From the NCBI GenBank assembly GCA_021413845.1, contig JAIOPP010000006.1:186001-250000 (forward strand): a DNA stretch of 64,000 nt, written 5' to 3'. This DNA is from Planctomycetia bacterium. Its GTDB lineage: Bacteria; Planctomycetota; Planctomycetia; Pirellulales; PNKZ01. The position numbers were made by a program, and so were the translations under genes. This document shows, piece by piece, positions 44,115 to 52,426 of the stretch. The stretch's first letter is position 1. Each line of letters opens with the position of its first letter. A model generated the notes under the pieces. It saw nothing but the letters and a program-made list of their open reading frames with translations. It did not search any database and was not told the origin of the DNA.

Positions 44115-44123
44115 CATTGCATC
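44075..44123 (+). terminator. Nested hairpin overlapping the G3E GTPase stop codon
   Basis: An outer 10-bp stem (GATGCAATGC / GCATTGCATC) encloses a perfect 8-bp stem (CCGGGCGT-TGCG-ACGCCCGG). The stop codon TAG (44112-44114) lies within the outer stem's right arm. There is no T-tract after it. Probably a transcript end or a 3'-protecting structure that also encodes the last residues. Confidence 0.6.
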
Positions 44124-44316
44124 GCCCCTGTATTCCGCCGGATCCACGGTCGGACGGCCATGAGAATATTGCAAGCATCAGTAGTTACGACTGCGTAACC
44201 TACGAAGTTCTTACCACGATCAGATTCTAGTTTTGAGACGTAAGCCGAGGGTGACGATAGTCCCAGGTAACGCAAGGTGTTTATGCGCCCCTAGAGATAC
44301 TACAAGGGTTACAAGG

Positions 44317-46668
44317 ATGTCACTCCGCTCCTGGCTCGGACTTTTCGTTACCTCCGGAGCGCTCGCCTGGAGCGTCCTTGATGGTGGTATCGCCGCTGCT
44401 CAGCAGCCGACCCCGCCCGTAGCGACACCGACCCAGCCGGGAAATACGGTCCCGCGACTCCCGGAAACGGAAGTGGTGGCCGAGCCGCCGGCTCCGAACC
44501 TGACGCCCAACTTCCAGCCGTTTCAGCCGACCCCCTCGATCCTCACGGCCAACGCGTTTCAACCAGGCGGCGTCGCCGGTTATCAAGCGACCTCGTCGAC
44601 GACCGGTTCGCTGATCGACATGCCGAAGATTCTCTATCCGGGCTCGGTCGACACGATCACGCAACAGATGCGCCATGATCAACAGATCATCAACGTCGAC
44701 GACGTCATCCGCGACATCGCCGGTGCGGTGAAGGCCAACGGCAACGGCGGCGACGGCGTTCGTCGTCCCGACCAGTTCATCGTGCGCGGCTTTGAATTGA
44801 CTTCGGAAAACTTCCGCAAAAACGGCTTCCTCGACCCGACGAACACGCCGCGCGATTTCGCGAATATCGAGCGGATCGACATCTTGAAGGGCCCCGCTTC
44901 CATCGTTTACGGCTCGGCGCTTCCTTCCGGTACGTTCAACGTGATCACGAAGCGCGCTCAACAAGATCGCTTCGTCGTCGGCACGGCGCAGGTCGGCAGC
45001 TTCGACTTCCAGCGCTTCACCGTCGACGCGAACAACATGAACCAAGCGGGAGACATTCTCTTCCGCGTCAACGCCGCGCATCAGCAAGGAAACAGTTTCC
45101 GCGGCTACGGCTCGAACGAACGGACGTTCGTCGCGCCGACGTTCACGGTCCTGCTCGACGACGACACGTTCCTCGTCTACGAAGCGGAATTCAACAACGA
45201 TCGACGGCAGTACGATACGGGCCTCACGGCGATCAACGGCAATACTCGCGCACTTCCAAGCAGCCGCTTTCTCGGAAACTCCGGCAATTTCCTGAAGTCT
45301 CACGACTATCGCAACACGCTGTCGTTGACCCACAACATCAACGACGACTGGTCGTTCTACCTCGGCGGCAGCTCGCTGTTCTACGATCAACAGCTTCAAG
45401 GGGACCAACCGGGGTTCGCCTTCGCAACCGGGTCCATCAATCCGACGACAGGATTCTACAACGCCGCCGGCGCAGGAATTTATCCGGATCTTCCCCGCCG
45501 ACAATTCACGGGTGGGCAATCGGGACAAAACCAAGCCCTGATCGCCAACCTCAACGGCAACTTCGATGGTCCGCTGTTTGAGCACAACTTGGTCGTCGGC
45601 ACGGAGCAAGATTGGCGTTTTCAGCACGCCAACTTCGGCTCGACCGATCCGCGGCTGATTGCTCTGGATCCGACCACGAACTTACTGGCCGTCGATCCGA
45701 CATTGCCCGGCCCGTTCGGAGGCTTCGTCACGAATCCACCGGTTACGTTCGCTTTCAACGGATTGTACCAGAGTCGTCACTCCGTTTACTTTCAAGATCT
45801 CGTCACTCTCAGCGAGCGTTGGAAAGTACTCTATGGGGCTCGCTACGATCATGTCGGGCAAACATCCGATTTCACTATTCCCAATGGGTTTGGAGGGACC
45901 GCTTCCTTCTTTTCGAAAAACTCGTTCGACCAAGGTACTCCGCGCGTCGGCTTGATCTTCGAAGCCGTGCCGGATGCGCTGTCGTTCTATTCCATGTACA
46001 CGTCGTCGTTCAATCCCGTCGGTGGTGCGGCCTTCGGGCTTCCGCTGCCCGGTGCGAATACGAACCCGGAGCTTGGTCAGATCTTCGAGTCGGGCTTCAA
46101 AGCAAACATCTTCGACAACCTGACTTATACCTTCAGTGCGTTCAATATCTATCGTCAGAACGTCGCCGTTCAGCCGGACAGCGGGATCATGTATGCCCAA
46201 GCGGACCAACGGAGCAAAGGCATCGAAATGACGCTCGTCGGTCAATGGACCGAGCGGATGAGCACGATCAGCAACTACTCGTATACCGACGTGAAGCAAC
46301 GAGATACGACGAACGATCCGCTCTATAACATCAACGGTCGTGTGCGAGGTGTGCCGTTTAACTTGGCGAACGTTTGGACGCGCTACAACTTCATTCAAGA
46401 GCGCGATCGAACGTTCGGGGCCGCGCTCGGCTGGGTCTACGTCGGTGATCGTCGCGGCGACTACGGAGGCGCTTTCGGCAGCCCATTGCGTCTCGACTCG
46501 TATAACCGCTGGGATATCGGTCTCTTCGCTCGCAAAGGTCGGTTCGACAGTGCCGGCTATCTTGAGAACGTGTTCAACGCCCGTTATGAAACCGGCTCGC
46601 TCGACCAGTACCAGATCTTCCCAGGGGCTCCGGTCAATTTCCGCCTGCAAGCGGGAATCACGTTCTAG
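44317..46668 (+). CDS. TonB-dependent outer-membrane receptor, siderophore type
   Basis: The ATG at 44317 (ACAAGG just upstream) gives 783 residues with a signal peptide (about 1-26, ending near AAAQQ) and a Pro-rich linker. The plug domain has DVIRDIAGAVKAN, RRPDQFIVRGFELTSENF, and NIERIDILKGPASIVYGS, the standard TonB-receptor plug motif. The remainder is the 22-stranded barrel with alternating aromatic strands, ending in FRLQAGITF with a terminal Phe as outer-membrane insertion requires. It is closest in style to FpvA/FhuA ferri-siderophore receptors. No TonB or ABC genes are adjacent. The neighbouring G3E GTPase suggests the ligand may be a metal complex. Its presence implies a Gram-negative-type outer membrane. 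Confidence 0.92.
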   Translation: MSLRSWLGLFVTSGALAWSVLDGGIAAAQQPTPPVATPTQPGNTVPRLPETEVVAEPPAPNLTPNFQPFQPTPSILTANAFQPGGVAGYQATSSTTGSLIDMPKILYPGSVDTITQQMRHDQQIINVDDVIRDIAGAVKANGNGGDGVRRPDQFIVRGFELTSENFRKNGFLDPTNTPRDFANIERIDILKGPASIVYGSALPSGTFNVITKRAQQDRFVVGTAQVGSFDFQRFTVDANNMNQAGDILFRVNAAHQQGNSFRGYGSNERTFVAPTFTVLLDDDTFLVYEAEFNNDRRQYDTGLTAINGNTRALPSSRFLGNSGNFLKSHDYRNTLSLTHNINDDWSFYLGGSSLFYDQQLQGDQPGFAFATGSINPTTGFYNAAGAGIYPDLPRRQFTGGQSGQNQALIANLNGNFDGPLFEHNLVVGTEQDWRFQHANFGSTDPRLIALDPTTNLLAVDPTLPGPFGGFVTNPPVTFAFNGLYQSRHSVYFQDLVTLSERWKVLYGARYDHVGQTSDFTIPNGFGGTASFFSKNSFDQGTPRVGLIFEAVPDALSFYSMYTSSFNPVGGAAFGLPLPGANTNPELGQIFESGFKANIFDNLTYTFSAFNIYRQNVAVQPDSGIMYAQADQRSKGIEMTLVGQWTERMSTISNYSYTDVKQRDTTNDPLYNINGRVRGVPFNLANVWTRYNFIQERDRTFGAALGWVYVGDRRGDYGGAFGSPLRLDSYNRWDIGLFARKGRFDSAGYLENVFNARYETGSLDQYQIFPGAPVNFRLQAGITF

Positions 46669-46702
46669 CCCTCACCGCTCTCCGCCCGTCCGTGGTTGCC
46701 GG

Positions 46703-46724
46703 TCCGCCGCATTCGTGCGGCGGA
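46703..46724 (+). terminator. Hairpin with TTCG tetraloop after the TonB receptor gene
   Basis: TCCGCCGCA-TTCG-TGCGGCGGA is a perfect 9-bp stem capped by the very stable UUCG tetraloop, 34 bases after the stop codon. There is no T-tract. It lies in a 184-base gap to a convergent gene that holds nothing else recognisable. Confidence 0.6.
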
Positions 46725-46852
46725 TCAACAAACCGCAGTATTCGCTCGCTAAGGGCGCAACGGAAAGCGTAAAAATTCCGCGGAACTAAGAGTTAGCTTA
46801 CGGCCGAGACGGAGGCGTGTAGAGAGGATCGTCGGGGCAAGTTCGTTCCCGA

Positions 46853-48838
46853 CTACTTTTCGTAGCTGTCGGTACGGAATAGCGCTGCCGGAAGTCCGGC
46901 GCCGTTGTAGAGCGTGGCCCGGGGGTTGTTCGACCAGGCGAAGCGCACCGCGACCGGCTTGGCGATCTCGGAGCTCGATACCGTGATGGTATCACCTTGC
47001 ACGACCGGCTTCGCCCAGACGAATTTGCCGTCCTCACCGGCGATCGCAAATACACGATCGGCGTCGCCGCGCAGCGAAAGCCCTCCCTCGGCGTGATCGA
47101 AGCGGAGAACGACGGCGCTCCCTTCGATCGCATGGCTCTTGAGCGTCGGCCCGGAATATTCCACTTGCTTGCCGTAGTCTTTGGCGAGGGCCAATAGCGC
47201 CAGTCGCAGGCCGACGTCTTGTTTGTTGGTCGGATGAATATCGCCGGCGGCGCCGATGTCGTTGATCACCGCGAGGCCGGATTTCGAGACGCGCTCGGAG
47301 ACGAGTCGCTGCGCTTCTTGGATCTGCGTCCAGCCGGTGTAACGTGGCGCTTCGTCGTGCGCTTCGAAGTTCGCGAGTTGCGTGATGTAGAACGGGAAAT
47401 CGTCGGCGGAGAAGCTCTTGCGCCAATCGGCGATCAGCTTCGGGAGTAAGACTTGATACTGGGCTCCGCGGCCGTTGTTGTTCTCGCCTTGATACCAGAT
47501 CGCTCCTTTAATCGCGGCCGGCGCGAGCGGCGCGATCATGCCGTTGTAAAGTCCCGTTACCGTGGTGTGATAGCCGCGAAACTGTAGCGGCGGCTTCGGG
47601 AGCTTCTCCATCGGCGCGCTCGCTAAACACCGCCAAGCACCGGCGAGTGATATCGGCGGTTCGCCCACCGATGTAAGTTTCATGTCGCTCTCTAATCCAC
47701 CGAGCCCACCTCCGCCGCCCCCATCCACTACGCGCAGGGCAATCAGATTCCGCCCGGCCTTCACCAAGCGACCAGGCACGGTATGTACGCGGGCGACATT
47801 GTGAACATTGGTGACTCCGATCATTTCGCCGTTCCAGAAAATCGTGCCACGATCGTCGACGGTCCCGAGCCCGAGCTTCAGGTCTTTGCCGGCCCAACTC
47901 GCCGGCACATCCACCTCGCGACGGAACCAGACGATCCCGTCGAACTGCGGATACGGTCCGTCGGGATAGTCGAAGAGTCGCGGCAGTTTCCAAGTCTTCC
48001 AGGCGGCGTCGGAGGTGGCCGGTAGGTTCCATTTGGCTTGGGTGCCGGGATCGTTCTCCGTCCACCACGCGGCCATCCGCTCGTCGTAACGATCGGTCCC
48101 CGCGGCCTGAGCCTGGATCGCTTCGACGCGCTCTTGAAAGTCGGGCATCGTGCCGAGCGCTGCGGCGCTGAGCCACGCCTCGGCATTCGTACCGCCGAAA
48201 CTAGAGTCGATCAGCCCGATCGGCACGCCGGTCTCTTGATGCAACTTGCGACCGAAGAAGTATCCGACGGCGCTGAACTCCGCCACGGTTTTCGGCGTGC
48301 AGACTTGCCACTTCCCTTGAAACGTCTCTTGTGGAGTGATCGCCGGGACGTTCGGAATCGCGAGGAGCCGGATCTGCGGAAAGTCGGCGGCGGCGATTTC
48401 GGCTTTGCCGTCTCGTGCGAGCGCGACGGTCCATTCCATGTTCGATTGGCCCGAGCAAATCCAAACGTCGCCGAACAGCAAGTTGTTCAGCGTCACACGT
48501 TCGTCGGGCCGCGTACCCGTCACGGTCAACACGTGCGGCCCGCCGGCGGGCTGCGCCGGGAGCTTGAGCATCCATTTGCCGCTTGCATCGGCTTGCGTCG
48601 AGAAGTTTGCGCTCCCAAGCGCAACGGTCACGTTGCCGCCGGGCGTCGTCCAACCCCAGATCGGCGCCACGCGATCGCGCTGCACGACGGCGTTTTCCGA
48701 GAACAAGGGAGAGAGAAACGGTCGGTTCGCCGCTTCGTCGTCGTCCGCTCGTAGAGCGGATTGCAGCGGGAAGCTAACGGCGAGCATTGCGAACGCACAG
48801 TGCAGGAAAAACGGATATCGAAGGAAAGCGTAGTACAT
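46853..48838 (-). CDS. Exported sialate O-acetylesterase-like SGNH hydrolase
   Basis: The ATG at 48838 gives 661 residues with a signal peptide (FFLHCAFAMLAVSFPLQSALRA); a TTG at 48913 would extend into the preceding gene. The family (sialate O-acetylesterase, DUF303) is clear from SPLFSENAVVQRD, DVWICSGQSNMEWTVA with nucleophile Ser132, GLIDSSFGGTNAEAW, GAIWYQGENN, PFYITQLANF and INDIGAAGDIHPTNKQDVG carrying the catalytic Asp-His. A carbohydrate-binding galactose-like insert lies between (FWNGEMIGVTNVHN). It removes acetyl esters from sugars such as sialic acid or plant polysaccharides. The SGNH hydrolase gene lies immediately upstream on the same strand, so the two likely form an acetyl-ester-removing pair. 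Confidence 0.92.
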   Translation of the reverse strand: MYYAFLRYPFFLHCAFAMLAVSFPLQSALRADDDEAANRPFLSPLFSENAVVQRDRVAPIWGWTTPGGNVTVALGSANFSTQADASGKWMLKLPAQPAGGPHVLTVTGTRPDERVTLNNLLFGDVWICSGQSNMEWTVALARDGKAEIAAADFPQIRLLAIPNVPAITPQETFQGKWQVCTPKTVAEFSAVGYFFGRKLHQETGVPIGLIDSSFGGTNAEAWLSAAALGTMPDFQERVEAIQAQAAGTDRYDERMAAWWTENDPGTQAKWNLPATSDAAWKTWKLPRLFDYPDGPYPQFDGIVWFRREVDVPASWAGKDLKLGLGTVDDRGTIFWNGEMIGVTNVHNVARVHTVPGRLVKAGRNLIALRVVDGGGGGGLGGLESDMKLTSVGEPPISLAGAWRCLASAPMEKLPKPPLQFRGYHTTVTGLYNGMIAPLAPAAIKGAIWYQGENNNGRGAQYQVLLPKLIADWRKSFSADDFPFYITQLANFEAHDEAPRYTGWTQIQEAQRLVSERVSKSGLAVINDIGAAGDIHPTNKQDVGLRLALLALAKDYGKQVEYSGPTLKSHAIEGSAVVLRFDHAEGGLSLRGDADRVFAIAGEDGKFVWAKPVVQGDTITVSSSEIAKPVAVRFAWSNNPRATLYNGAGLPAALFRTDSYEK

Positions 48839-48909
48839 AAGGTTCGATGCCGACGAAAAAGTGGTGCGAGCGAAGCGATTATGGAAAGCGTTCGACCTGC
48901 GTTGAGCGT

Positions 48910-50274
48910 TCAACCCGCTTTTCGCGAGAGGACTTGGAACACCAACTCCGCCAGCACCTTCGCACCGGCGGCGGTCGTATGCACTTCGTCTTTGTTGTAA
49001 TACGTCGTGTCTTTCTCATCCCCTGGCTCACCGATGCGTGGATCGGCGGCGAAGTCGACGAGACCGGTCGCGAACGACGAGTAGTTGTCGCGAATCTTCT
49101 GGTTCAGCGCCTGACGTTTCGCCTCGAAGTCGGGCGGGACCCTCGTCGGCGGACCCGAGCAACGTGGCAACGCGGTGCCGACGTAAACTTCCCAGCCGAG
49201 CTTTCGTCGCGCCTTGCAGTAGGCAGCCAGGTCGTCGAACGTCGCTTCGGCCGTTCTGTTTCCTGCGAGATCGTTGGTGCCGACGAAGACGACTAACTTT
49301 GCGCCAGTTGAATAGAGTTGATCGACCTTCGGCAGACTACCGACCGACGCCCCCCACTGCCCCGAGTTGACGATGAACGTCTGCGGCAGAAGCAATTGCA
49401 GTTGCGAGGGATACTCTTCGGTCGCTACGAGGCCGAAGCCGCCGTGCGTGCCGTCGGTGATGGAGTCGCCGACGCAGACGATTCGCGGCACATCGAGCCG
49501 GGTGCCCAAGTGGCGATCGATCTGCGTTCGCCGTTCGGCCGCTACGTCGGAACCGAGGATCACCGCCTCGAGGTCCATCGCCGTGAAGCCCGCCGGATAC
49601 GGGACCAACTGCGCGCCGATGCAGAGCTTGGTCGAAGTTCCGGCGAAGCAATCTCCTTCGGCGATCGGCAACCCGTCGACGGACATCTTGAAGCGCTTCG
49701 CGCGAGCGCTCACATGCACGACCTGCATGATGTTCTGCGCGGTCGAGCGTTCGTAATCCTGCGTTTGCAGTCGGAAGCCATCCGGCCCGGTGAAGTTCAA
49801 GCCCGGCGGCGACAGGCCGCTGAGGATCGCGGTGTTCGCCGCGGGAGCAGCTTTGAGAATGCGGTATCGCACCCAATAGTCGAGCGTAACGAGCGGAACT
49901 TTCGTTTCGATCAGATAATGATCGTCGATGCCGTCGAACCGCAAGACCGGTCGCCCCTCAACGAAGCGCAGCGTCGCTCGCTTAGCGAGATCGGCTTGCT
50001 TGAAGGTAAGGCCATGGCCCGTCCGTTCGTCGCGAAACGCGGCGACGAATTCCCCCTCGGCCGTAGCCGGCTCCATACAGGCCTCGTCGCGATACAGCCC
50101 GAGCGGTTGGAGCGGCACTCCCGGCGCGCTCTGCCGAGTTTCCATCGCATGCGTTTCCCAGCGCGCTAATAAACCTTCGTTCGAGATCTTTTCACCGGCT
50201 GCTGCCATGAACGGCAACAGCATACAGCCGATGCTCGACGCGACCGTACGAACTATGAACGCATGTTTCTTCAA
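48910..50274 (-). CDS. Exported GDSL/SGNH esterase with N-terminal LamG-like region
   Basis: A 454-residue protein with a signal peptide (about 1-26). Residues about 90-245 look like a concanavalin/LamG-type beta-sandwich (RFDGIDDHYLIETKVPLVTL). The catalytic domain follows: block I CVGDSITDG with nucleophile Ser271, block II NSGQWGASVG with the oxyanion Gly, block III VGTNDLAG and block V DEVHTT with the Asp-His pair. It should hydrolyse esters on polysaccharides at the cell surface. It is followed by the sialate O-acetylesterase gene, probably in one operon. The upstream region is divergent from the kdp operon. Confidence 0.9.
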   Translation of the reverse strand: MKKHAFIVRTVASSIGCMLLPFMAAAGEKISNEGLLARWETHAMETRQSAPGVPLQPLGLYRDEACMEPATAEGEFVAAFRDERTGHGLTFKQADLAKRATLRFVEGRPVLRFDGIDDHYLIETKVPLVTLDYWVRYRILKAAPAANTAILSGLSPPGLNFTGPDGFRLQTQDYERSTAQNIMQVVHVSARAKRFKMSVDGLPIAEGDCFAGTSTKLCIGAQLVPYPAGFTAMDLEAVILGSDVAAERRTQIDRHLGTRLDVPRIVCVGDSITDGTHGGFGLVATEEYPSQLQLLLPQTFIVNSGQWGASVGSLPKVDQLYSTGAKLVVFVGTNDLAGNRTAEATFDDLAAYCKARRKLGWEVYVGTALPRCSGPPTRVPPDFEAKRQALNQKIRDNYSSFATGLVDFAADPRIGEPGDEKDTTYYNKDEVHTTAAGAKVLAELVFQVLSRKAG

Positions 50275-50446
50275 GACGTAACTCTCCGACTAGGTTGAGG
50301 CTCGATAGCTAATCGCAGCCATTGTAACCGGCGGCCGGGCCGAGAACAGCAAGCGCGACGCGATTGCCGAGCTCGCCGTCTTGATGAAACCTTGACGTTT
50401 CGCGCGTCGGTCTTGACGCCTGTTTGATACCGTTCTCGGTCTAATT

Positions 50447-50472
50447 CCCTAAGAAGAATCGCTTCTTAAGGG
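50447..50472. promoter_or_regulatory. Inverted repeat just upstream of the kdp operon
   Basis: CCCT-AAGAAG ... CTTCTT-A-AGGG forms an imperfect palindrome of 10 pairs with one bulged A, ending 10 bases before the first ATG. Its right arm contains the GGGAGA-type ribosome-binding site. It may be a KdpE operator or a hairpin limiting translation. Two copies of TTGACG lie upstream (50392, 50413) as possible -35 boxes. Confidence 0.45.
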
Positions 50473-50481
50473 AGACCGGAT

Positions 50482-50574
50482 ATGGACTTCGTTTGGCTCG
50501 CGACACTGGCGGCGTTTTTCGTCGGCTCGAAGCTGCTGCTCGATCTCTCCTCGCATCTTATGGGAGAGAAATAG
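50482..50574 (+). CDS. Tiny single-helix membrane peptide at the head of the kdp operon
   Basis: A 30-codon frame starts at 50482 with a good GGGAGA ribosome-binding site and ends in TAG two bases before the kdpF start. The peptide starts MDFVWLATLAAFFVGSK and is one hydrophobic helix ending in HLMGEK. It is a different sequence from KdpF. It may be a second small subunit of the Kdp complex, but this is inferred from position and size alone. Confidence 0.6.
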   Translation: MDFVWLATLAAFFVGSKLLLDLSSHLMGEK

Positions 50575-50576
50575 TC

Positions 50577-50669
50577 ATGGACTGGACTCACTTGCTTTCC
50601 GGAGCGATCGCCGTTTCGCTCGGCATCTACTTGCTCGTAGCGCTCCTCAAACCGGAGTGGTTCGCATGA
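50577..50669 (+). CDS. kdpF: KdpF, small subunit of the K+-transporting ATPase
   Basis: The 30-residue frame encodes MDWTHLLSGAIAVSLGIYLL and ends [10 protein letters not shown], matching the KdpF pattern of one helix followed by LLKPExF. KdpF is thought to stabilise the KdpABC complex. Its stop overlaps the kdpA start (ATGA at 50666-50669), so it is translationally coupled to kdpA. Confidence 0.9.
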   Translation: MDWTHLLSGAIAVSLGIYLLVALLKPEWFA

Positions 50670-52426
50670 ACATCCACGGACTCTTCGAGCTCTCGCTGTT
50701 CGTGATCGTACTGGGCGCGTGCGTCAAGCCGCTCGGCGGTTACATGGCAGACGTTTATCTCGGCCGGCCGACGTGGTTTAACTGGATCGTCGGCCCCTGC
50801 GAAAGACTCGTGTATCGGCTCTCGGGCATCGATCCGAAGTCGGAGATGACGTGGCGGCAATACGCCGCCGCATTGCTCGCGTTCAGCTTCGTTAGCGCCG
50901 GCGCGGTCTACGCCGTGCAACGTCTGCAATCTCTGTTGCCGTTCAATCCGGAAGGGCTTGCGGCGGTGTCGCCCGATTCGTCGTTCAATACGGCGATCAG
51001 CTTTGCGACGAACACGAATTGGCAAGGCTACGCCGGCGAGACGACGATGAGTTATTTCACGCAGATCGCCGCGCTCGGCGTGCAGAATTTCGTTTCGGCC
51101 GCTGCCGGTATGGCAGTGCTCGTAGCTTTCGTGCGCGGCTTCATGCGACAAAGCATCGCGACGCTCGGCAATTTCTGGACCGATCTCGTGCGCGGAACGC
51201 TCTACATTCTCCTGCCGTTGTCGCTCTTGCTCGCGCTGGTGTTGGTGTCGCAAGGAGTTGTGCAGACCTTTTCGGCATCGTGCGAAGTCACGCTCGTCGA
51301 GCCGACCGCGAACGCGAACGGCAACACTATCGCAACACAGCGCATCGCGCTCGGCCCGGCCGCTTCGCAAGTGGCGATCAAGCAACTCGGCACCAACGGC
51401 GGCGGCTTCTTCAACGTGAACTCGGCCCATCCGCTGGAGAACCCGACGCCGCTCTCGAATTTTCTCCAGGTGTTGGCGATCCTCGTGATACCAGCTTCGC
51501 TCTGTTACACATTCGGCGAGATGATCGGCGATCGGCGGCAAGGCTGGACCGTGCTGGCGGCGATGACCGCGATCTTCGGCGCGATGTTGCTCGTTGCGGT
51601 CTGGTCGGAACAGCACGGCAATCCTGCGCTCGTCGCGCTCGGCGTCGATCAAACCTCGAGCGACGTGCAATCGGGCGGCAACATGGAAGGGAAGGAGACT
51701 CGCTTCGGTGCGATGAACTCCGCGCTCTGGGGCATCGCGACGACGGCCGCCTCGAACGGCTCCGTCAACGCGATGCACGACTCGTTCATGCCCCTCGGCG
51801 GGCTCGCCGCGATGTGGCTTATGCAACTCGGTGAAGTCGTCTTCGGCGGCGTCGGCTCCGGGCTCTACGGCATGCTTACGTTCGCGATCATTGCCGTGTT
51901 CATCGCGGGCTTGATGGTCGGGCGCACACCGGAATACCTCGGCAAGAAGATCGGCGCGTTCGAGATGAAGATGGCGTCGCTCGTGATCTTGCTCCCCTGT
52001 GCGATGGTGCTGCTCGGCACTGCGGCAGCCGTGCTCATGCCGCAAGGAAAAGCGACCGTCTTCAATCCGGGCCCACACGGCTTCAGCGAAGTCCTCTATG
52101 CGTTTTCTTCGGCGTCGAACAACAACGGCAGCGCTTTCGCGGGCCTGGGTGCGAATACGCCGTTCTACAACGGCTTGCTCGGGCTCGCGATGCTCATCGG
52201 CCGATTCTGGGTCATGGTGCCGGTCCTGGCGATCGCCGGCTCGCTCGCCGCGAAGAAGAAAGTGCCGACGGGGGCCGGCACTTTGCCGACCCATACGCCG
52301 CTGTTCGCAGGTTTGTTGATCGCGGTGGTTGTCGTGGTCGGAGCTTTGAGTTTCTTTCCGGCGTTGGCGCTGGGGCCGATCGTCGAACAGTTGATGTTGA
52401 ACACCGCCGGGATAGGAGCCCAATGA
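50666..52426 (+). CDS. kdpA: KdpA, K+-selective channel-like subunit of the Kdp ATPase
   Basis: From the coupled ATG at 50666 the product has 586 residues, a normal KdpA length. It shows about ten hydrophobic helices and the selectivity-filter-like segments expected of the superfamily of K+ transporters: [61 protein letters not shown] and [16 protein letters not shown]. These bind K+ ahead of ATP-driven transport. The gene overlaps kdpF at its start and kdpB by four bases at its end, so all subunits should be made together under low-potassium control by KdpDE, encoded downstream. Confidence 0.97.
   Translation: MNIHGLFELSLFVIVLGACVKPLGGYMADVYLGRPTWFNWIVGPCERLVYRLSGIDPKSEMTWRQYAAALLAFSFVSAGAVYAVQRLQSLLPFNPEGLAAVSPDSSFNTAISFATNTNWQGYAGETTMSYFTQIAALGVQNFVSAAAGMAVLVAFVRGFMRQSIATLGNFWTDLVRGTLYILLPLSLLLALVLVSQGVVQTFSASCEVTLVEPTANANGNTIATQRIALGPAASQVAIKQLGTNGGGFFNVNSAHPLENPTPLSNFLQVLAILVIPASLCYTFGEMIGDRRQGWTVLAAMTAIFGAMLLVAVWSEQHGNPALVALGVDQTSSDVQSGGNMEGKETRFGAMNSALWGIATTAASNGSVNAMHDSFMPLGGLAAMWLMQLGEVVFGGVGSGLYGMLTFAIIAVFIAGLMVGRTPEYLGKKIGAFEMKMASLVILLPCAMVLLGTAAAVLMPQGKATVFNPGPHGFSEVLYAFSSASNNNGSAFAGLGANTPFYNGLLGLAMLIGRFWVMVPVLAIAGSLAAKKKVPTGAGTLPTHTPLFAGLLIAVVVVVGALSFFPALALGPIVEQLMLNTAGIGAQ

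Noticed and set aside
44115-44316. Cobalamin riboswitch before the TonB receptor
   Set aside because: The family's conserved B12-box core was not found; the sequence holds only the end of a hairpin and a plain leader.
50627-52423. 598-codon minus-strand frame opposite kdpA
   Set aside because: KdpA on the plus strand is certain; the reverse frame is charged, repetitive and has no family features.
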